64,000 nt of DNA. It comes from Treponema sp. (GTDB lineage Bacteria > Spirochaetota > Spirochaetia > Treponematales > Treponemataceae). The notes under the pieces were generated by a model. That model had not been told where the DNA came from and did not search any database. It saw only the letters and a program-made list of their open reading frames with translations. Location of the stretch: NCBI GenBank assembly GCA_024693045.1, contig JAILLQ010000033.1, positions 33,283-97,282 on the forward strand, written 5' to 3'. This document shows positions 41,966 to 51,686 of this stretch, piece after piece. The translations under genes were made by a program, and so were the position numbers. The stretch's first letter is position 1, and each line of letters starts with the position of its first letter.

Positions 41966-43399
41966 TTAGATTATGTCTTTTAATGCTGCTAGCACTTCTT
42001 TGTCGTAAAGGTAAGATTCTTCTTCCAAGCGTTCAACGGCGGAATCTTTATCCATTCCTCCTCGGAAGGTTCGCTTGCTGGAAAGGGCATTGTAACTATC
42101 GGCTACGCGAATAATTTTTGCGATTTTTGGAATGCCTTCGCCTTTCTGACCACAATATCCGGAACCGTCTTCATTTTCATGGTGATATTTAGCGGCTGCA
42201 AAGAAAACTTCCCAGTACTTTTTAGGTACAAACTGAAGATGGTCTTCTGCAAGATAAATATGTTTTGCAAGTTCTTTTCTTTGCTCATCTGTCAAAGTTT
42301 CTGCCTGTAAGAGTTCCTGATTTACAGAAAGGAAGCCGGCATCATATACCATCGAAGCACAGAAATATACCATTGCATCATGCTGAGGAACACCAAGCCT
42401 TGTTGCAAGTTTGAACACGATTTCAGAAACGTTCTTTGAGTTATTTTTGCGACCGGTTGCCTGATCGATTTTAGCACCCAAATCCTCACATTTAACTGCC
42501 AGTTCTCGTAAAGCTTCTTTTTCTTCCTCTGAATCCTCTGGTTCAGGCAAAGCTTCCTGACTCCATGTTGAACTGCCGGCAAGTTTTAAGCCATCTGAAC
42601 TGTAAAGCCCCGCAATTCCTCCAATCATCAACTGGTTTGTCTGGCTCTGGTTCTTTGCCAAAAGCTTAAATGCTTCTGCATACTGAGCCTGCTGCATCTG
42701 TGACTGTCGTACACTTATTCTCATAATAAGAAGGATAAGTCCAACAACAAGAAGAATAACAACAACTATTATCACTACTATTACAAAAATCATAGTAATG
42801 CTTCTCTGAGTCTTTTTTGAATCTTCGCGAATCAATTCTGTTGTCTGCATCTGCTGTTCAAGACTCTGCCTCATCATTTCTTTGGTCTGTTCACTCTGAT
42901 TAACCATTTTATTACCTAAATCGGCAATGGCATCATTAGTTGAACTTGTAGAATCTTTAATGCTGTTCAAAAAGTCCTTCTGCTGCTTTTTGTCTTCTGC
43001 TTTTTCGATTGCAATTACATCAGCGGCAATCTGTTTTACCTTTTTTGCTAATTCTGCATTGTTCACAGCCGGATACTTTTCTTCAAGGTTTGTTTTAATA
43101 TCAATGTAGTTGTTTTCATTATACGAACGCTGGATTTCGTTCAAACGCTGCATATAAATGCCTCTTGCAATTACAAGCACATTTGCAGGAATAACACCAC
43201 CATTCATAGTGCAGAAATTCAGGGTCGCATTGATATTTTTATAGGCTGCAGGAATATTACCGTTATCATATTCAGCATTGGCCTTTTCCAAATACTTCTG
43301 AATAATCTGATCTTGACTTGTCTGTGCAAAAGAATTTGCTGACAATATTAATAGCCCAACAAACAAAGCAAAAATCTTTTTAAATCTATTTAATAACAT
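41966..43399 (-). CDS. Membrane protein with degenerate HD-GYP domain
   Basis: A 477-residue inner-membrane protein: signal segment (residues 1-25), periplasmic region with coiled coils to ~195, membrane span SITMIFVIVVIIVVVILLVV (~200-225), then a cytoplasmic domain. The last ~150 residues match the HD-GYP fold, which hydrolyses cyclic di-GMP: AAKYHHENEDGSGYC, GEGIPKIAKIIRVADSYNAL and RGGMDKDSAVERL. The first catalytic pair is altered: the usual HD is YD in SMVYDAGFL, and the GYP Pro is Cys. It may bind rather than cut its ligand. It overlaps the next gene by 14 bp and ends the operon with the Ig-like giant. Confidence 0.75.
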   Translation of the reverse strand: MLLNRFKKIFALFVGLLILSANSFAQTSQDQIIQKYLEKANAEYDNGNIPAAYKNINATLNFCTMNGGVIPANVLVIARGIYMQRLNEIQRSYNENNYIDIKTNLEEKYPAVNNAELAKKVKQIAADVIAIEKAEDKKQQKDFLNSIKDSTSSTNDAIADLGNKMVNQSEQTKEMMRQSLEQQMQTTELIREDSKKTQRSITMIFVIVVIIVVVILLVVGLILLIMRISVRQSQMQQAQYAEAFKLLAKNQSQTNQLMIGGIAGLYSSDGLKLAGSSTWSQEALPEPEDSEEEKEALRELAVKCEDLGAKIDQATGRKNNSKNVSEIVFKLATRLGVPQHDAMVYFCASMVYDAGFLSVNQELLQAETLTDEQRKELAKHIYLAEDHLQFVPKKYWEVFFAAAKYHHENEDGSGYCGQKGEGIPKIAKIIRVADSYNALSSKRTFRGGMDKDSAVERLEEESYLYDKEVLAALKDII

Positions 43400-44495
43400 T
43401 TTCTACTCCAATTCCAATAATTAATCCTAATCTATTTTCTAACCCTGAATCGCGAACGAGCAGAGTATCCTTAGCTCCCAGATTGAATGACACTTTGAAC
43501 TTTTCCATCTCTGCAATTGGAAGACCCATATTTAAAGATGATTTCATTGCATAATTCAATCCACCGTAAGCAAAGTGACCAAAGAGCCAGTCAGCATTTG
43601 CACTCAATGAAAGTTTTCCTAAGCCAAGATTACTTAAACCAACACCAACAAGAGGACTAACAAATGGTCCACTCAGATTAGTTTCGTCTGTACTTGACCT
43701 AAGAACACCCGCGACACCCGTTCTAAACTGCAATTTTTTAGTTAAGGCTGCAAATGCAAATTTAGGAACAGCTTCAAACTCTCCAATAATAGTTCCGTCA
43801 TTTCCAGAGAAAGGCAAAATAATTGCCTGTCCGGCTAAATCGGCACCAATTAAAAGCTTATCAAAAGTGTATTCATAATTAAAATCGGCAGAAATTCCAT
43901 ATCTGAAAGAACTATATGAATTTCCTACATCATTTATAAGATAACCATCAAACATTCCAAAAGCAAGTTTCCACCAAGTAGAAGTGTACTTTTCTTCCTT
44001 GCTCTTTACGTAAACTGTGTCTCCTCCAGGGGTCTGAACAGAATTGTATTCCTTAGAAAGAACTGTTTTCTGTTTTTCCTTTTCGGCATTAAATCTAGCC
44101 AATTCAAACTGGCGCTTTTCTTCGATTATTCTTTCCTGCTCCATCTGTTTTTCAAGAGCGGCAGCTATAGTCGAATAAAGTTCTACGGCTTCCATATTGT
44201 CCAGATTGTTGTCGATTACTACCAAATCGGCTTTCATCGCAAAGTCATATTCTAAATCTATTACCAGACGACGGATTTTTTTCATTGTGTAGTTTTCCAT
44301 CAGGTAATAATTTCTATCAGTGTTGTTTTCACTTAGAATTACATTCAATTCAGAATCTGACCTGTTAATAAAGGCAATATCTATCCGTCTATAAATGACA
44401 GTTACATAGGCGTCGATAGCATAAAGAGGAATAAGCCCTGTAATCGTAAGTAAACCTGTTAACAGAATGCCTAGAATTCTTTTCCGAATATTCAT
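43386..44495 (-). CDS. Exported coiled-coil protein with beta-barrel-like C-terminus
   Basis: A 369-residue exported protein that I do not recognise. It starts with a membrane or signal segment (ILGILLTGLLTITGLIPLYA). A helical Glu/Lys/Gln-rich coiled coil follows near residues 105-145 (EKQMEQERIIEEKRQFELAR). From about residue 170 it shows alternating strands ending NRLGLIIGIGVENVIK, as in outer-membrane barrels. A SWWKLAFGMFDGYLI-type segment opens the barrel. It lies 9 bp after the Ig-like giant and overlaps the HD-GYP gene, so the three likely act together at the cell surface or periplasm. Confidence 0.65.
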   Translation of the reverse strand: MNIRKRILGILLTGLLTITGLIPLYAIDAYVTVIYRRIDIAFINRSDSELNVILSENNTDRNYYLMENYTMKKIRRLVIDLEYDFAMKADLVVIDNNLDNMEAVELYSTIAAALEKQMEQERIIEEKRQFELARFNAEKEKQKTVLSKEYNSVQTPGGDTVYVKSKEEKYTSTWWKLAFGMFDGYLINDVGNSYSSFRYGISADFNYEYTFDKLLIGADLAGQAIILPFSGNDGTIIGEFEAVPKFAFAALTKKLQFRTGVAGVLRSSTDETNLSGPFVSPLVGVGLSNLGLGKLSLSANADWLFGHFAYGGLNYAMKSSLNMGLPIAEMEKFKVSFNLGAKDTLLVRDSGLENRLGLIIGIGVENVIK

Positions 44496-44504
44496 AAAGC
44501 CGCC

Positions 44505-47500
44505 TTAGAATATATTAACCCTGATACCCTCAGAAATCTGAGGAACAAGATTTTCGATATCAACTTCATCCCCAGAAACGTCAGTAGGAATGAACCACAA
44601 TGAAAATTCTGTGTAAGCACTGAATGAACTGAACATCTTCATCTTAGGGAATGTAACCTTTGGAAGTTCAATCTGTGCAAGCAAAGCTGAAAGAATCTGT
44701 GCATCACCAGAACCTGTTTCATTAAAGCGTGAGAACTGAGCTCCTACAGAAACAGAAGAGCTGAGCCATTCCCAGTCGTGGCCTAAGAAGTAACTGAATG
44801 GAATCTGTGCTACATTAGCAAGAATCTTTACACCCATTACACTATCACCACCATAACGCAAATCTGTCCTAGAGAACATATTTCTCTGTTCCTGTGTAAA
44901 CTGTCCCCACTGGAACTGGAGTTTTACTGCGTCATCAAAGAATGTAAGTCCTACACCTATATCAAACAGTGTAGCACCCCAGAAGTGCCAGTCAAGATAT
45001 AATCCTTGAATAAATGAAGGAACTGCATAAGAAGCCTTATCTCCCTTTCGTAAAGCAAGTTTTACATCTTTTAAGCCTACATCATCACTTGATAAACCAC
45101 TGAATACAAGTTCCTGATTATAGCGACCACCCTGTCCAGGAGTAATCAAACGAATCTTTGGAGCTGTATTATCAATCTGAATAATAGTTCTTTCAATTGC
45201 AGTTTCACCATTTCGCATTGTGGCACGCACAAGCATAAAGTGGTAACCTTCGTCCAAGTCCTGATTTTCTACACGGTACATCCATCGTTCACCCTTTGAA
45301 ACAAGATTGAATGTTTTTCCGTTGTCAAAACTAAGTTCTACTTTCTGAACCTTTTTTTCTGCAATTACTGATTTAGCTTCAATAACTTCTGCTTTCTGAT
45401 CCTTTGGAACATTCTTAAGCTTCATCTTTGCAATTTCTGTTTCATCGCCATCAAGAGCATAACCGGCAGAACCAATTATATATGGACGATCAATTGCAAA
45501 ATCACCGTAAGTGAAGTTATCAATTTTTACCCAAGGACCAGCTGAACTGTATTCTACTGTCTGATTTCTTGAACTGATAACTTTGCCGCCTTCAACAGTT
45601 GCATCAACACGATAAGTGTGAACACCTGTATCCAAATTATCTGCCGACAAATTGAAGATAAAGTATTCGCTAGGAGTAAGCTGTGTTTCAGCAACAAATT
45701 TTTCATCAATGTAGAGAGAAAGCTTTTCTATCGGCTTATCTGCAACAGCATTACCATAAATGTTGAACTGTCCCTGCTTATGTTCACCGTTGAGAGGATA
45801 GAGCAAGTTTACAGTTGCAAGAGGTTTATTTTTATTAAGCTCAATGTTGCGGCTGATATGAGTTGCATTCATAGCCTTATCAAGAGCTGTAAGTTCAATG
45901 TTATAAGAACCATTTTCCAAAGAAGAAATATCAATATCTTTGGCGATAATGCGTTCTAGAGGGAATTCAATTTTTCTCATTGAAGATGGTACTGATTTTC
46001 CATCCAAACTTCTGATTGTTACATAAAGATCTGTAATATTTACGTTATCAAAAGCATAACCACTAAAGAACAAAGGTCCTGTTGTAGCAGAATAATCCAA
46101 TGGATAATCCAAAACCATTTCTGGAGCTTCGTTATCGATATTTATCAAACTAGAGTAAAGTCCCTGAATTCCATACTTATCGAATACCTTGATAAAGATT
46201 ACGCCGGTTCCATTAGGAATAGCTCTAGAATCAAAAGTATATGACCACTGCTCAGTTCCTATTGTGTTGTTATAGCTGTTACCGTTATCAAGAGAAATCA
46301 AAACTTTTTCGATTCCGTTCTTGTCGCTTGCAACACCACTTACCTTTACAAGCCCCTTATTCGAAGTTTCAATTCTTGGAAGTTCAACAGCACCTTTTGG
46401 CTCTTCTGTCGAAACTCTAATCTTTCTTTCTGTTACAGGACCTTTTACACCATTGATATCTACAGCATAAACATAAATTGTATGCTCATTATCTGTCATT
46501 GTGTTGAAAGGTATATCAATTGCAAAACTTGTTCCCATTTCTGGAAGCTGAGTATATTCACCCTTATCAATCTTATAGAAAATAGTAGAATCACCGTCAT
46601 CATCATAAACTACACCAGAAATAGTAAAATCTCGGGTAATTACTTCATTTTCGACAGGCAGATGAATTTCGGCAATTGGTAAGTCAGACTGAGCATCGAT
46701 AATAAAGCGCCATGCTTCCACAACCGCTGTATTCCCTGCATCATCTGTAAATTCAAATGACATTGCATCATCAATAGGCTGTTCTTTTGTTCCAACCACA
46801 CTTAAAAGCCAGGTTTTGTCGTTTTCAAGTTCCTGGCGTCGTTTTGCAACCCCGGAATCAGGTGGTGCAATATAGAATGTTTTTTCGAAACTTCCGTTAT
46901 CTTTTATATTGAATACAACAAGATTTTCACCGTTTACGATAGCTTCATCATCTGGCACAACAACCCTAACTTCAGGAGGAGTTGTATCCTTGAATGCAGC
47001 AGAACGGGCATAAGTCACATTTCCTGTTACATCTGTAATTCTAACGTCGATAGTTATAAGTCCATCTTCCATAGAAGAAATATCTACACTTCTAGAGAAA
47101 GTTGCACCAATATTACCTTTTGCCGTAAAGCTAAGGTTCAAAGGATTCCAGTTTTCGCCACCGTCGATAGAATATTCACCACTCTTTAAACCGTTAGGAT
47201 TTGCAGCTGTACCACTTAAAGTAATTGATTTGCGAACCCATTTGTGAAGTTCAGGAGTTGAAATATTTACTTCAGAAAGTCCCGAATCTACGATGAATTT
47301 AACAGATGGAGAATTGTAGGTAATTCCGTTCAAATCTTTTACTCTTACGCCAACTCCATAGTAAGAACCGTCTTTCAAGGCTTTTACGATTACATTGTTG
47401 CCGCTGTAAGTAAGTTCAAGATTAGATGAAGAAGTCAAAAGTTCAGCAGAAACAATTTCTGGAACATTTGCATAGAAATTGAATACATCGCCTGGCTTCA

Positions 47501-50456
47501 TAATGTAAGCCGCAGCATCTTTATCATACTGAATACCTGAATTCTGCATTGTAAAAACAGTTCTTCGGTCATCTGTAAGACTTTCGTTTAATGGACGAAT
47601 TGTTCCTACTGTTCCTGTAATATCTTTTACATAAGAACCAATTTTTACAGAAAGCTTAATCTTATTCTGTCTTACAGGCAGGTTTTCCAAAGGAATCTCT
47701 ACAATATATTCATTTCCTTCGCCTTTTATTACATTTGCAGAACCAGACTGTTTTTCTGCCCCACCTGGAAGTTTTTCACCAGTAATTTCATAAGAAGCAG
47801 AAATTGAAGAAGCCTCTGTAAATACCTTTGCAGTCAAAAGCTTCTTTTCGCCCTTAGAAAGTTCAATCGTTTTGCCACTTGAATATGCCTCATCGCCAAT
47901 ACTTGCAAAGAAGGCTTCTGCTTCTGGATTACGAACAGTCGAAAACTTAGAAGTAGTTGGCTTTGAATCTGCTGTTACTGTTACAGAAAGAGGAACTGAA
48001 CCAACAGCCATTTCATCCCGCTTAAAGGTTCCAAAAGAAGGAGTAACTTCGCTCTGACAGGCAGCCGCATAGTAAACATTCAAACCGTCTGCCCAAACTA
48101 CAGAAGGAGCCTTTGGAGCCCCCTTTGCACCTTCTGGGATAGCTGGAATATTTTTTACAGCAAAAGCAGCAGCAGATTTATTACCGCCACGGCTTTCTGC
48201 AACAACTTCTACGATAAATATACCATAACCAAATTCTTCACTAATTGTAAAATCACGACCTGTAGTTAGTGGTTTTTCTGGAGAAACGGAAATAGTTTCT
48301 GTACCAGTAAGAACACCTGCATTCATTGTCGCTCTTGCAGAATAGATTTTGTAGTACATATTTCCGACACCAGTATCACAGGTAACAGAACCTTTTACAT
48401 TGATACTACCGTCTTCACTGACCAGAACAGAATCTTCTGCAACATCATAGAATTTTACATTAGGGAAAGAATTGTCATATTTGAATACAAGTTTCTGAGA
48501 ATCAAAAGTGAGTCCCTGATCCGTTGTAACGCGAACAACTACCGGCTCAGATGAACCAGTAGACTTACCAGCTGTAACTATAATTGAGTTTCCGGAAAGT
48601 TCTGCTGTAGCAAATGGAGTTCTTGGAACAATTTCTACAGATTTTGCGTTTCCGCCAATAAAGTAACCGCTTAATGGGAAATCAGGATTATTTATAACAA
48701 CACCGTCTGCAGAAACACGACTGTCATCAAAAATAACTTTAGAATCTCTTGCTGTAATTTTATTTGTGTTTACTACATCAAGCAAAAGCCTGTAATCAGA
48801 AGTCAAACCGGCTGTATCTGTTGCAACAATGTGGATTTTTGCAACTCCCTTAGGAAAATTATCATCGATTGGAATTGAAACAGGGAATGAAGAACCGCTT
48901 ACAGGGTAGTCATTTTCAATCTTTCCAGACGACCCCCAAGTTGTTTCTACATGAACATTAGTCAACCCTATTACACTCTTTGCAGTAATGTTAAAAGTCT
49001 GGCCGTCTTCAGGATGAACAGACATTCCGTTTTCTACAGAACGACCGCCCAGAGTAGCTTCTGAAAATTCTGGAAGTTTTCCACGAACATTAAAGTTTGC
49101 AGTATAAGAATTACTTTCTACACCATGGCGGTCCTTTGCAACTACTGTAATTGTATGGCGTCCAGCAGAAAGGGAAGAACCCTGCACAAAAGTTCCACAG
49201 AAAACGCCTTTAGTTTCTTCTTCAACCCAGGAACCGTTATCCAGCTTATATTTTACCGACTGAACTCCATCTTCATCGTGAGCTATACCGCGAACATAAA
49301 CCACATCAGAAGATTCTATGTAAGCATCTCCCGTTGGATATTGAATATCGATAAGAGGTTTATCCAGTTCTTCATTAATCAATATATCCCGTGATGCAGT
49401 TGTGATGTTTCCAGCTGTATCTTTAGCTGTAATTGTAAATTTTCTGCTTTTCTCATTTATTCCTGCCAAGTCAAAAACTTTTCCCCAATATGGGTTACCA
49501 GGAATCAATTCAAAAGAACCTTTTTGAGTTCCAAATTCCCAATCCAGACTCTGAATGCCAAGATCATCTTTTGCAAAACCTGTAATGGCTATTTTTCCGT
49601 AATTTACCTGCTTTTCTTCAGGATTTATGATTTTTATAGTTGGATTTGTATTATCTACGAAGTAAAGGAAGGAATAAACTCCTTCTGAACCAGTAAAATC
49701 TTTTGCTTTAAACCAGATTACAGAAGCTCCATCAGGGAATTTTCTTGAATCAAAGGATACTTCAAATTCACGAGCTTCTTTTTTACCCTTTAATCGCAAA
49801 TCGCTAAAAGTTTTTCCACCATCAAGAGAGTATGCTAAACTTTTAATTCCATTTCCGTCTTGTACGCTTCCTCGGAAATGCACTTTTTTAGAAACAAGGA
49901 CACCCATACCATGATTTTTTACTTCTGTTACAGGCATACGGCGGTCAAGATTCCAAGTAACGGAAACCGGTTCTCCGACAACACCATTAATATCATAGCC
50001 CAAAACTTTTATCGTATGAGGACCTTCTGCAAGTTCAGTTGTATCAAGATAATATGACCAGAATTCTTTTCCACGAGCTCTAACAGGATTTGCTTCATCA
50101 CCATCTAAAATCAAATCAACATGATCAACTGCATCATCATCCACACAAGTACCGACAATGTTCAAGTTTCCAACGATTCTCATGTCTTTAAGAGGATTCG
50201 TAATACCGCTTACAGGCAAATCAGACTTAGGATCCACATAAATATTAAATGGGCCTTCGACAGTTTCGTTTCCACCAAGGTCAGAGGCTGTTACAAGTAT
50301 GTTGAACTTACCAGCCTTCTTTCCTTCAAGGGAAAAAGTTTCCTGCCAGCTTTGCATATTATCGACTTCTTTTTCATCGACATCTTTTGCACCATGAGCA
50401 AAAAGAGAAGCTGTTATAAGCAATAGAAAACATTTTAAAATACGATCTCTAATCAT
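44505..50456 (-). CDS. Giant exported Ig-like repeat protein (1983 residues)
   Basis: Begins with a Sec signal peptide (MIRDRILKCFLLLITASLFA). Most of the length is a chain of bacterial Ig-like domains, with repeated motifs such as VDNTNPTIKIINPEE, IDNTAPKIRLITPG, EVSVSFDSRKFPDGAS-like DSR blocks and YSLDGGKTF or ISLDNGNSY turns, spaced about 85-100 residues. The last ~150 residues change character: amphipathic aromatic strands (DWHFWGATLFDIGVGLTFF, VMGVKILANVAQIPFSYFLG) ending in VNIF with a terminal Phe, as in outer-membrane barrels. It is probably a surface adhesin or scaffold. No sortase motif is visible. The 44.5-42 kb genes follow it in one operon. Confidence 0.78.
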   Translation of the reverse strand: MIRDRILKCFLLLITASLFAHGAKDVDEKEVDNMQSWQETFSLEGKKAGKFNILVTASDLGGNETVEGPFNIYVDPKSDLPVSGITNPLKDMRIVGNLNIVGTCVDDDAVDHVDLILDGDEANPVRARGKEFWSYYLDTTELAEGPHTIKVLGYDINGVVGEPVSVTWNLDRRMPVTEVKNHGMGVLVSKKVHFRGSVQDGNGIKSLAYSLDGGKTFSDLRLKGKKEAREFEVSFDSRKFPDGASVIWFKAKDFTGSEGVYSFLYFVDNTNPTIKIINPEEKQVNYGKIAITGFAKDDLGIQSLDWEFGTQKGSFELIPGNPYWGKVFDLAGINEKSRKFTITAKDTAGNITTASRDILINEELDKPLIDIQYPTGDAYIESSDVVYVRGIAHDEDGVQSVKYKLDNGSWVEEETKGVFCGTFVQGSSLSAGRHTITVVAKDRHGVESNSYTANFNVRGKLPEFSEATLGGRSVENGMSVHPEDGQTFNITAKSVIGLTNVHVETTWGSSGKIENDYPVSGSSFPVSIPIDDNFPKGVAKIHIVATDTAGLTSDYRLLLDVVNTNKITARDSKVIFDDSRVSADGVVINNPDFPLSGYFIGGNAKSVEIVPRTPFATAELSGNSIIVTAGKSTGSSEPVVVRVTTDQGLTFDSQKLVFKYDNSFPNVKFYDVAEDSVLVSEDGSINVKGSVTCDTGVGNMYYKIYSARATMNAGVLTGTETISVSPEKPLTTGRDFTISEEFGYGIFIVEVVAESRGGNKSAAAFAVKNIPAIPEGAKGAPKAPSVVWADGLNVYYAAACQSEVTPSFGTFKRDEMAVGSVPLSVTVTADSKPTTSKFSTVRNPEAEAFFASIGDEAYSSGKTIELSKGEKKLLTAKVFTEASSISASYEITGEKLPGGAEKQSGSANVIKGEGNEYIVEIPLENLPVRQNKIKLSVKIGSYVKDITGTVGTIRPLNESLTDDRRTVFTMQNSGIQYDKDAAAYIMKPGDVFNFYANVPEIVSAELLTSSSNLELTYSGNNVIVKALKDGSYYGVGVRVKDLNGITYNSPSVKFIVDSGLSEVNISTPELHKWVRKSITLSGTAANPNGLKSGEYSIDGGENWNPLNLSFTAKGNIGATFSRSVDISSMEDGLITIDVRITDVTGNVTYARSAAFKDTTPPEVRVVVPDDEAIVNGENLVVFNIKDNGSFEKTFYIAPPDSGVAKRRQELENDKTWLLSVVGTKEQPIDDAMSFEFTDDAGNTAVVEAWRFIIDAQSDLPIAEIHLPVENEVITRDFTISGVVYDDDGDSTIFYKIDKGEYTQLPEMGTSFAIDIPFNTMTDNEHTIYVYAVDINGVKGPVTERKIRVSTEEPKGAVELPRIETSNKGLVKVSGVASDKNGIEKVLISLDNGNSYNNTIGTEQWSYTFDSRAIPNGTGVIFIKVFDKYGIQGLYSSLINIDNEAPEMVLDYPLDYSATTGPLFFSGYAFDNVNITDLYVTIRSLDGKSVPSSMRKIEFPLERIIAKDIDISSLENGSYNIELTALDKAMNATHISRNIELNKNKPLATVNLLYPLNGEHKQGQFNIYGNAVADKPIEKLSLYIDEKFVAETQLTPSEYFIFNLSADNLDTGVHTYRVDATVEGGKVISSRNQTVEYSSAGPWVKIDNFTYGDFAIDRPYIIGSAGYALDGDETEIAKMKLKNVPKDQKAEVIEAKSVIAEKKVQKVELSFDNGKTFNLVSKGERWMYRVENQDLDEGYHFMLVRATMRNGETAIERTIIQIDNTAPKIRLITPGQGGRYNQELVFSGLSSDDVGLKDVKLALRKGDKASYAVPSFIQGLYLDWHFWGATLFDIGVGLTFFDDAVKLQFQWGQFTQEQRNMFSRTDLRYGGDSVMGVKILANVAQIPFSYFLGHDWEWLSSSVSVGAQFSRFNETGSGDAQILSALLAQIELPKVTFPKMKMFSSFSAYTEFSLWFIPTDVSGDEVDIENLVPQISEGIRVNIF

Positions 50457-50614
50457 GATAATCTCCGTTTTTGTAATATCATAATTTTATCAAACAAATT
50501 CCAATTAAGCAAAATTTCTTCAGTCTCATTAACGGAATATATTGAGAAAAACTTTAAATTCTTAATAAGAAAGATTAATATATTTTAAAATCCTATACTT
50601 TCCAGGAGGAAAAC

Positions 50615-51358
50615 ATGACTTTTGAAGAACAAGTAGCAGAATTACAGAAAATCTATGACCAATCGTCAAACATAGTATTTTTTGGAGGAGCTGGAGTTTC
50701 AACAGAAAGCGGAATTCCTGATTTTAGAAGTCAGGACGGGCTTTATAACCAGGAATGGAAATATCCTCCAGAAACAATCATAAGCCGAAGTTTTTTTGAA
50801 TATGATACAAAGGAATTTTACCGCTTTTACAGAGCAAAACTAATAGTCAAAGATGCAAAACCAAATGCAGCTCATATTGCCCTTGCACAAATGGAAGAAG
50901 CAGGAAAACTTTCTGCAATTGTAACGCAAAATATAGACGGACTTCATCAAAAAGCAGGTAGTAAAAATGTATTTGAACTGCACGGAAGTACTTTGCGAAA
51001 CTTTTGTATGAAATGTGGAAAGAGCTACGACATAAATTATATAGAAGAAAGTAAGAATTCTCCTGATACTCTACCCCATTGCACAGAATGTTCAGGTCTA
51101 ATCAAACCAGATGTCGTTCTTTACGAAGAAGGCTTAAACGATTCAATCGTAGAAGGCGCTATAAAAGCAATAGCAAGTGCAGACACCCTGATAATTGGTG
51201 GAACATCCCTTGTTGTATACCCTGCTGCCAGCCTGATTCGTTATTTTTCTGGCAAAAACTTAGTACTCATCAACAAATCCGAAACCAGTTCTGACAGAGA
51301 TGCAAATCTTGTAATTCACGAAAGTATCGGAAAAGTGTTAAAAATGATAAAAATTTAA
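50615..51358 (+). CDS. cobB: NAD-dependent protein deacylase, sirtuin (CobB family)
   Basis: A 247-residue sirtuin that removes acyl groups from protein lysines with NAD. The NAD-binding motif is FGGAGVSTESGIPDFRS near residues 23-39. The active block is TQNIDGLHQKAG with FELHGS (catalytic His), and a zinc site CMKCGKS...CTECSGL follows (four Cys near residues 131-158). GGTSLVVYPAASLI precedes the C-terminus. AGGAGG lies 5 bases before the ATG. The class (deacetylase or other acyl) is not decided by the sequence. It is transcribed alone on the plus strand. Confidence 0.95.
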   Translation: MTFEEQVAELQKIYDQSSNIVFFGGAGVSTESGIPDFRSQDGLYNQEWKYPPETIISRSFFEYDTKEFYRFYRAKLIVKDAKPNAAHIALAQMEEAGKLSAIVTQNIDGLHQKAGSKNVFELHGSTLRNFCMKCGKSYDINYIEESKNSPDTLPHCTECSGLIKPDVVLYEEGLNDSIVEGAIKAIASADTLIIGGTSLVVYPAASLIRYFSGKNLVLINKSETSSDRDANLVIHESIGKVLKMIKI

Positions 51359-51418
51359 GTTAAACAAGTAACGTAAACCTTGAGTTTTTGTTTTGTTATT
51401 AGTAAATTCTAAATATAC

Positions 51419-51451
51419 TTGCAAAAAATCTAAATTCATTTTGCAAGGAGG
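51419..51451 (+). promoter_or_regulatory. Inverted repeat overlapping the ribosome site of the 60-residue gene
   Basis: TTGCAAAA (51419-51426) and TTTTGCAA (51439-51446) form a perfect 8-bp inverted repeat with a 12-base loop. The second arm shares its final AA with the AAGGAGG ribosome site (51445-51451), 4 bases before the ATG. It could be a DNA operator or an RNA hairpin that limits ribosome access. Confidence 0.5.
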
Positions 51452-51455
51452 GTTT

Positions 51456-51638
51456 ATGTTAGATTTTATTAAATTAATGGAAGATTTGGCATCTTTGAAT
51501 TCGCAAATCAAGCAGTACAAAGATTACGAAAAAACACACAATTTCGTAAATTCGCAATTTTCAACTCGCATTGCGCAGATGGAAAAACGAAGAAATCAAC
51601 TGCAGCATGATTTAGAAATTATGTATATGTCAATCTAA
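51456..51638 (+). CDS. Small helical protein, 60 residues
   Basis: The start at the ATG preceded by AAGGAGGG is well supported. The protein is almost wholly helical and charged (DFIKLMEDLASLNSQIKQYK then RIAQMEKRRNQLQHDLE), typical of a short coiled-coil dimer. I do not recognise a family. A bidirectional terminator follows at once, so it is a separate transcription unit between the sirtuin and parB. Confidence 0.7.
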   Translation: MLDFIKLMEDLASLNSQIKQYKDYEKTHNFVNSQFSTRIAQMEKRRNQLQHDLEIMYMSI

Positions 51639-51643
51639 ATATA

Positions 51644-51673
51644 AAAGCCCTAACTTTTTTAAGTTAGGGCTTT
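51644..51673. terminator. Bidirectional terminator after the small helical gene and parB
   Basis: AAAGCCCTAACTT pairs perfectly with AAGTTAGGGCTTT (13 bp, 4-base loop). There is no long T run, but the stem is strong and both converging genes end beside it. Confidence 0.7.
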
Positions 51674-51686
51674 GTAGTTTAAAAAA

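Noticed and set aside
41451..42114. Two long plus-strand ORFs of 111 and 211 codons across the tandem repeats
   Set aside because: They only reflect the repeat period (144 bp keeps frame, 145 shifts it) and read the same palindromes in different frames. There is no ribosome site and the end overlaps the real minus-strand gene.
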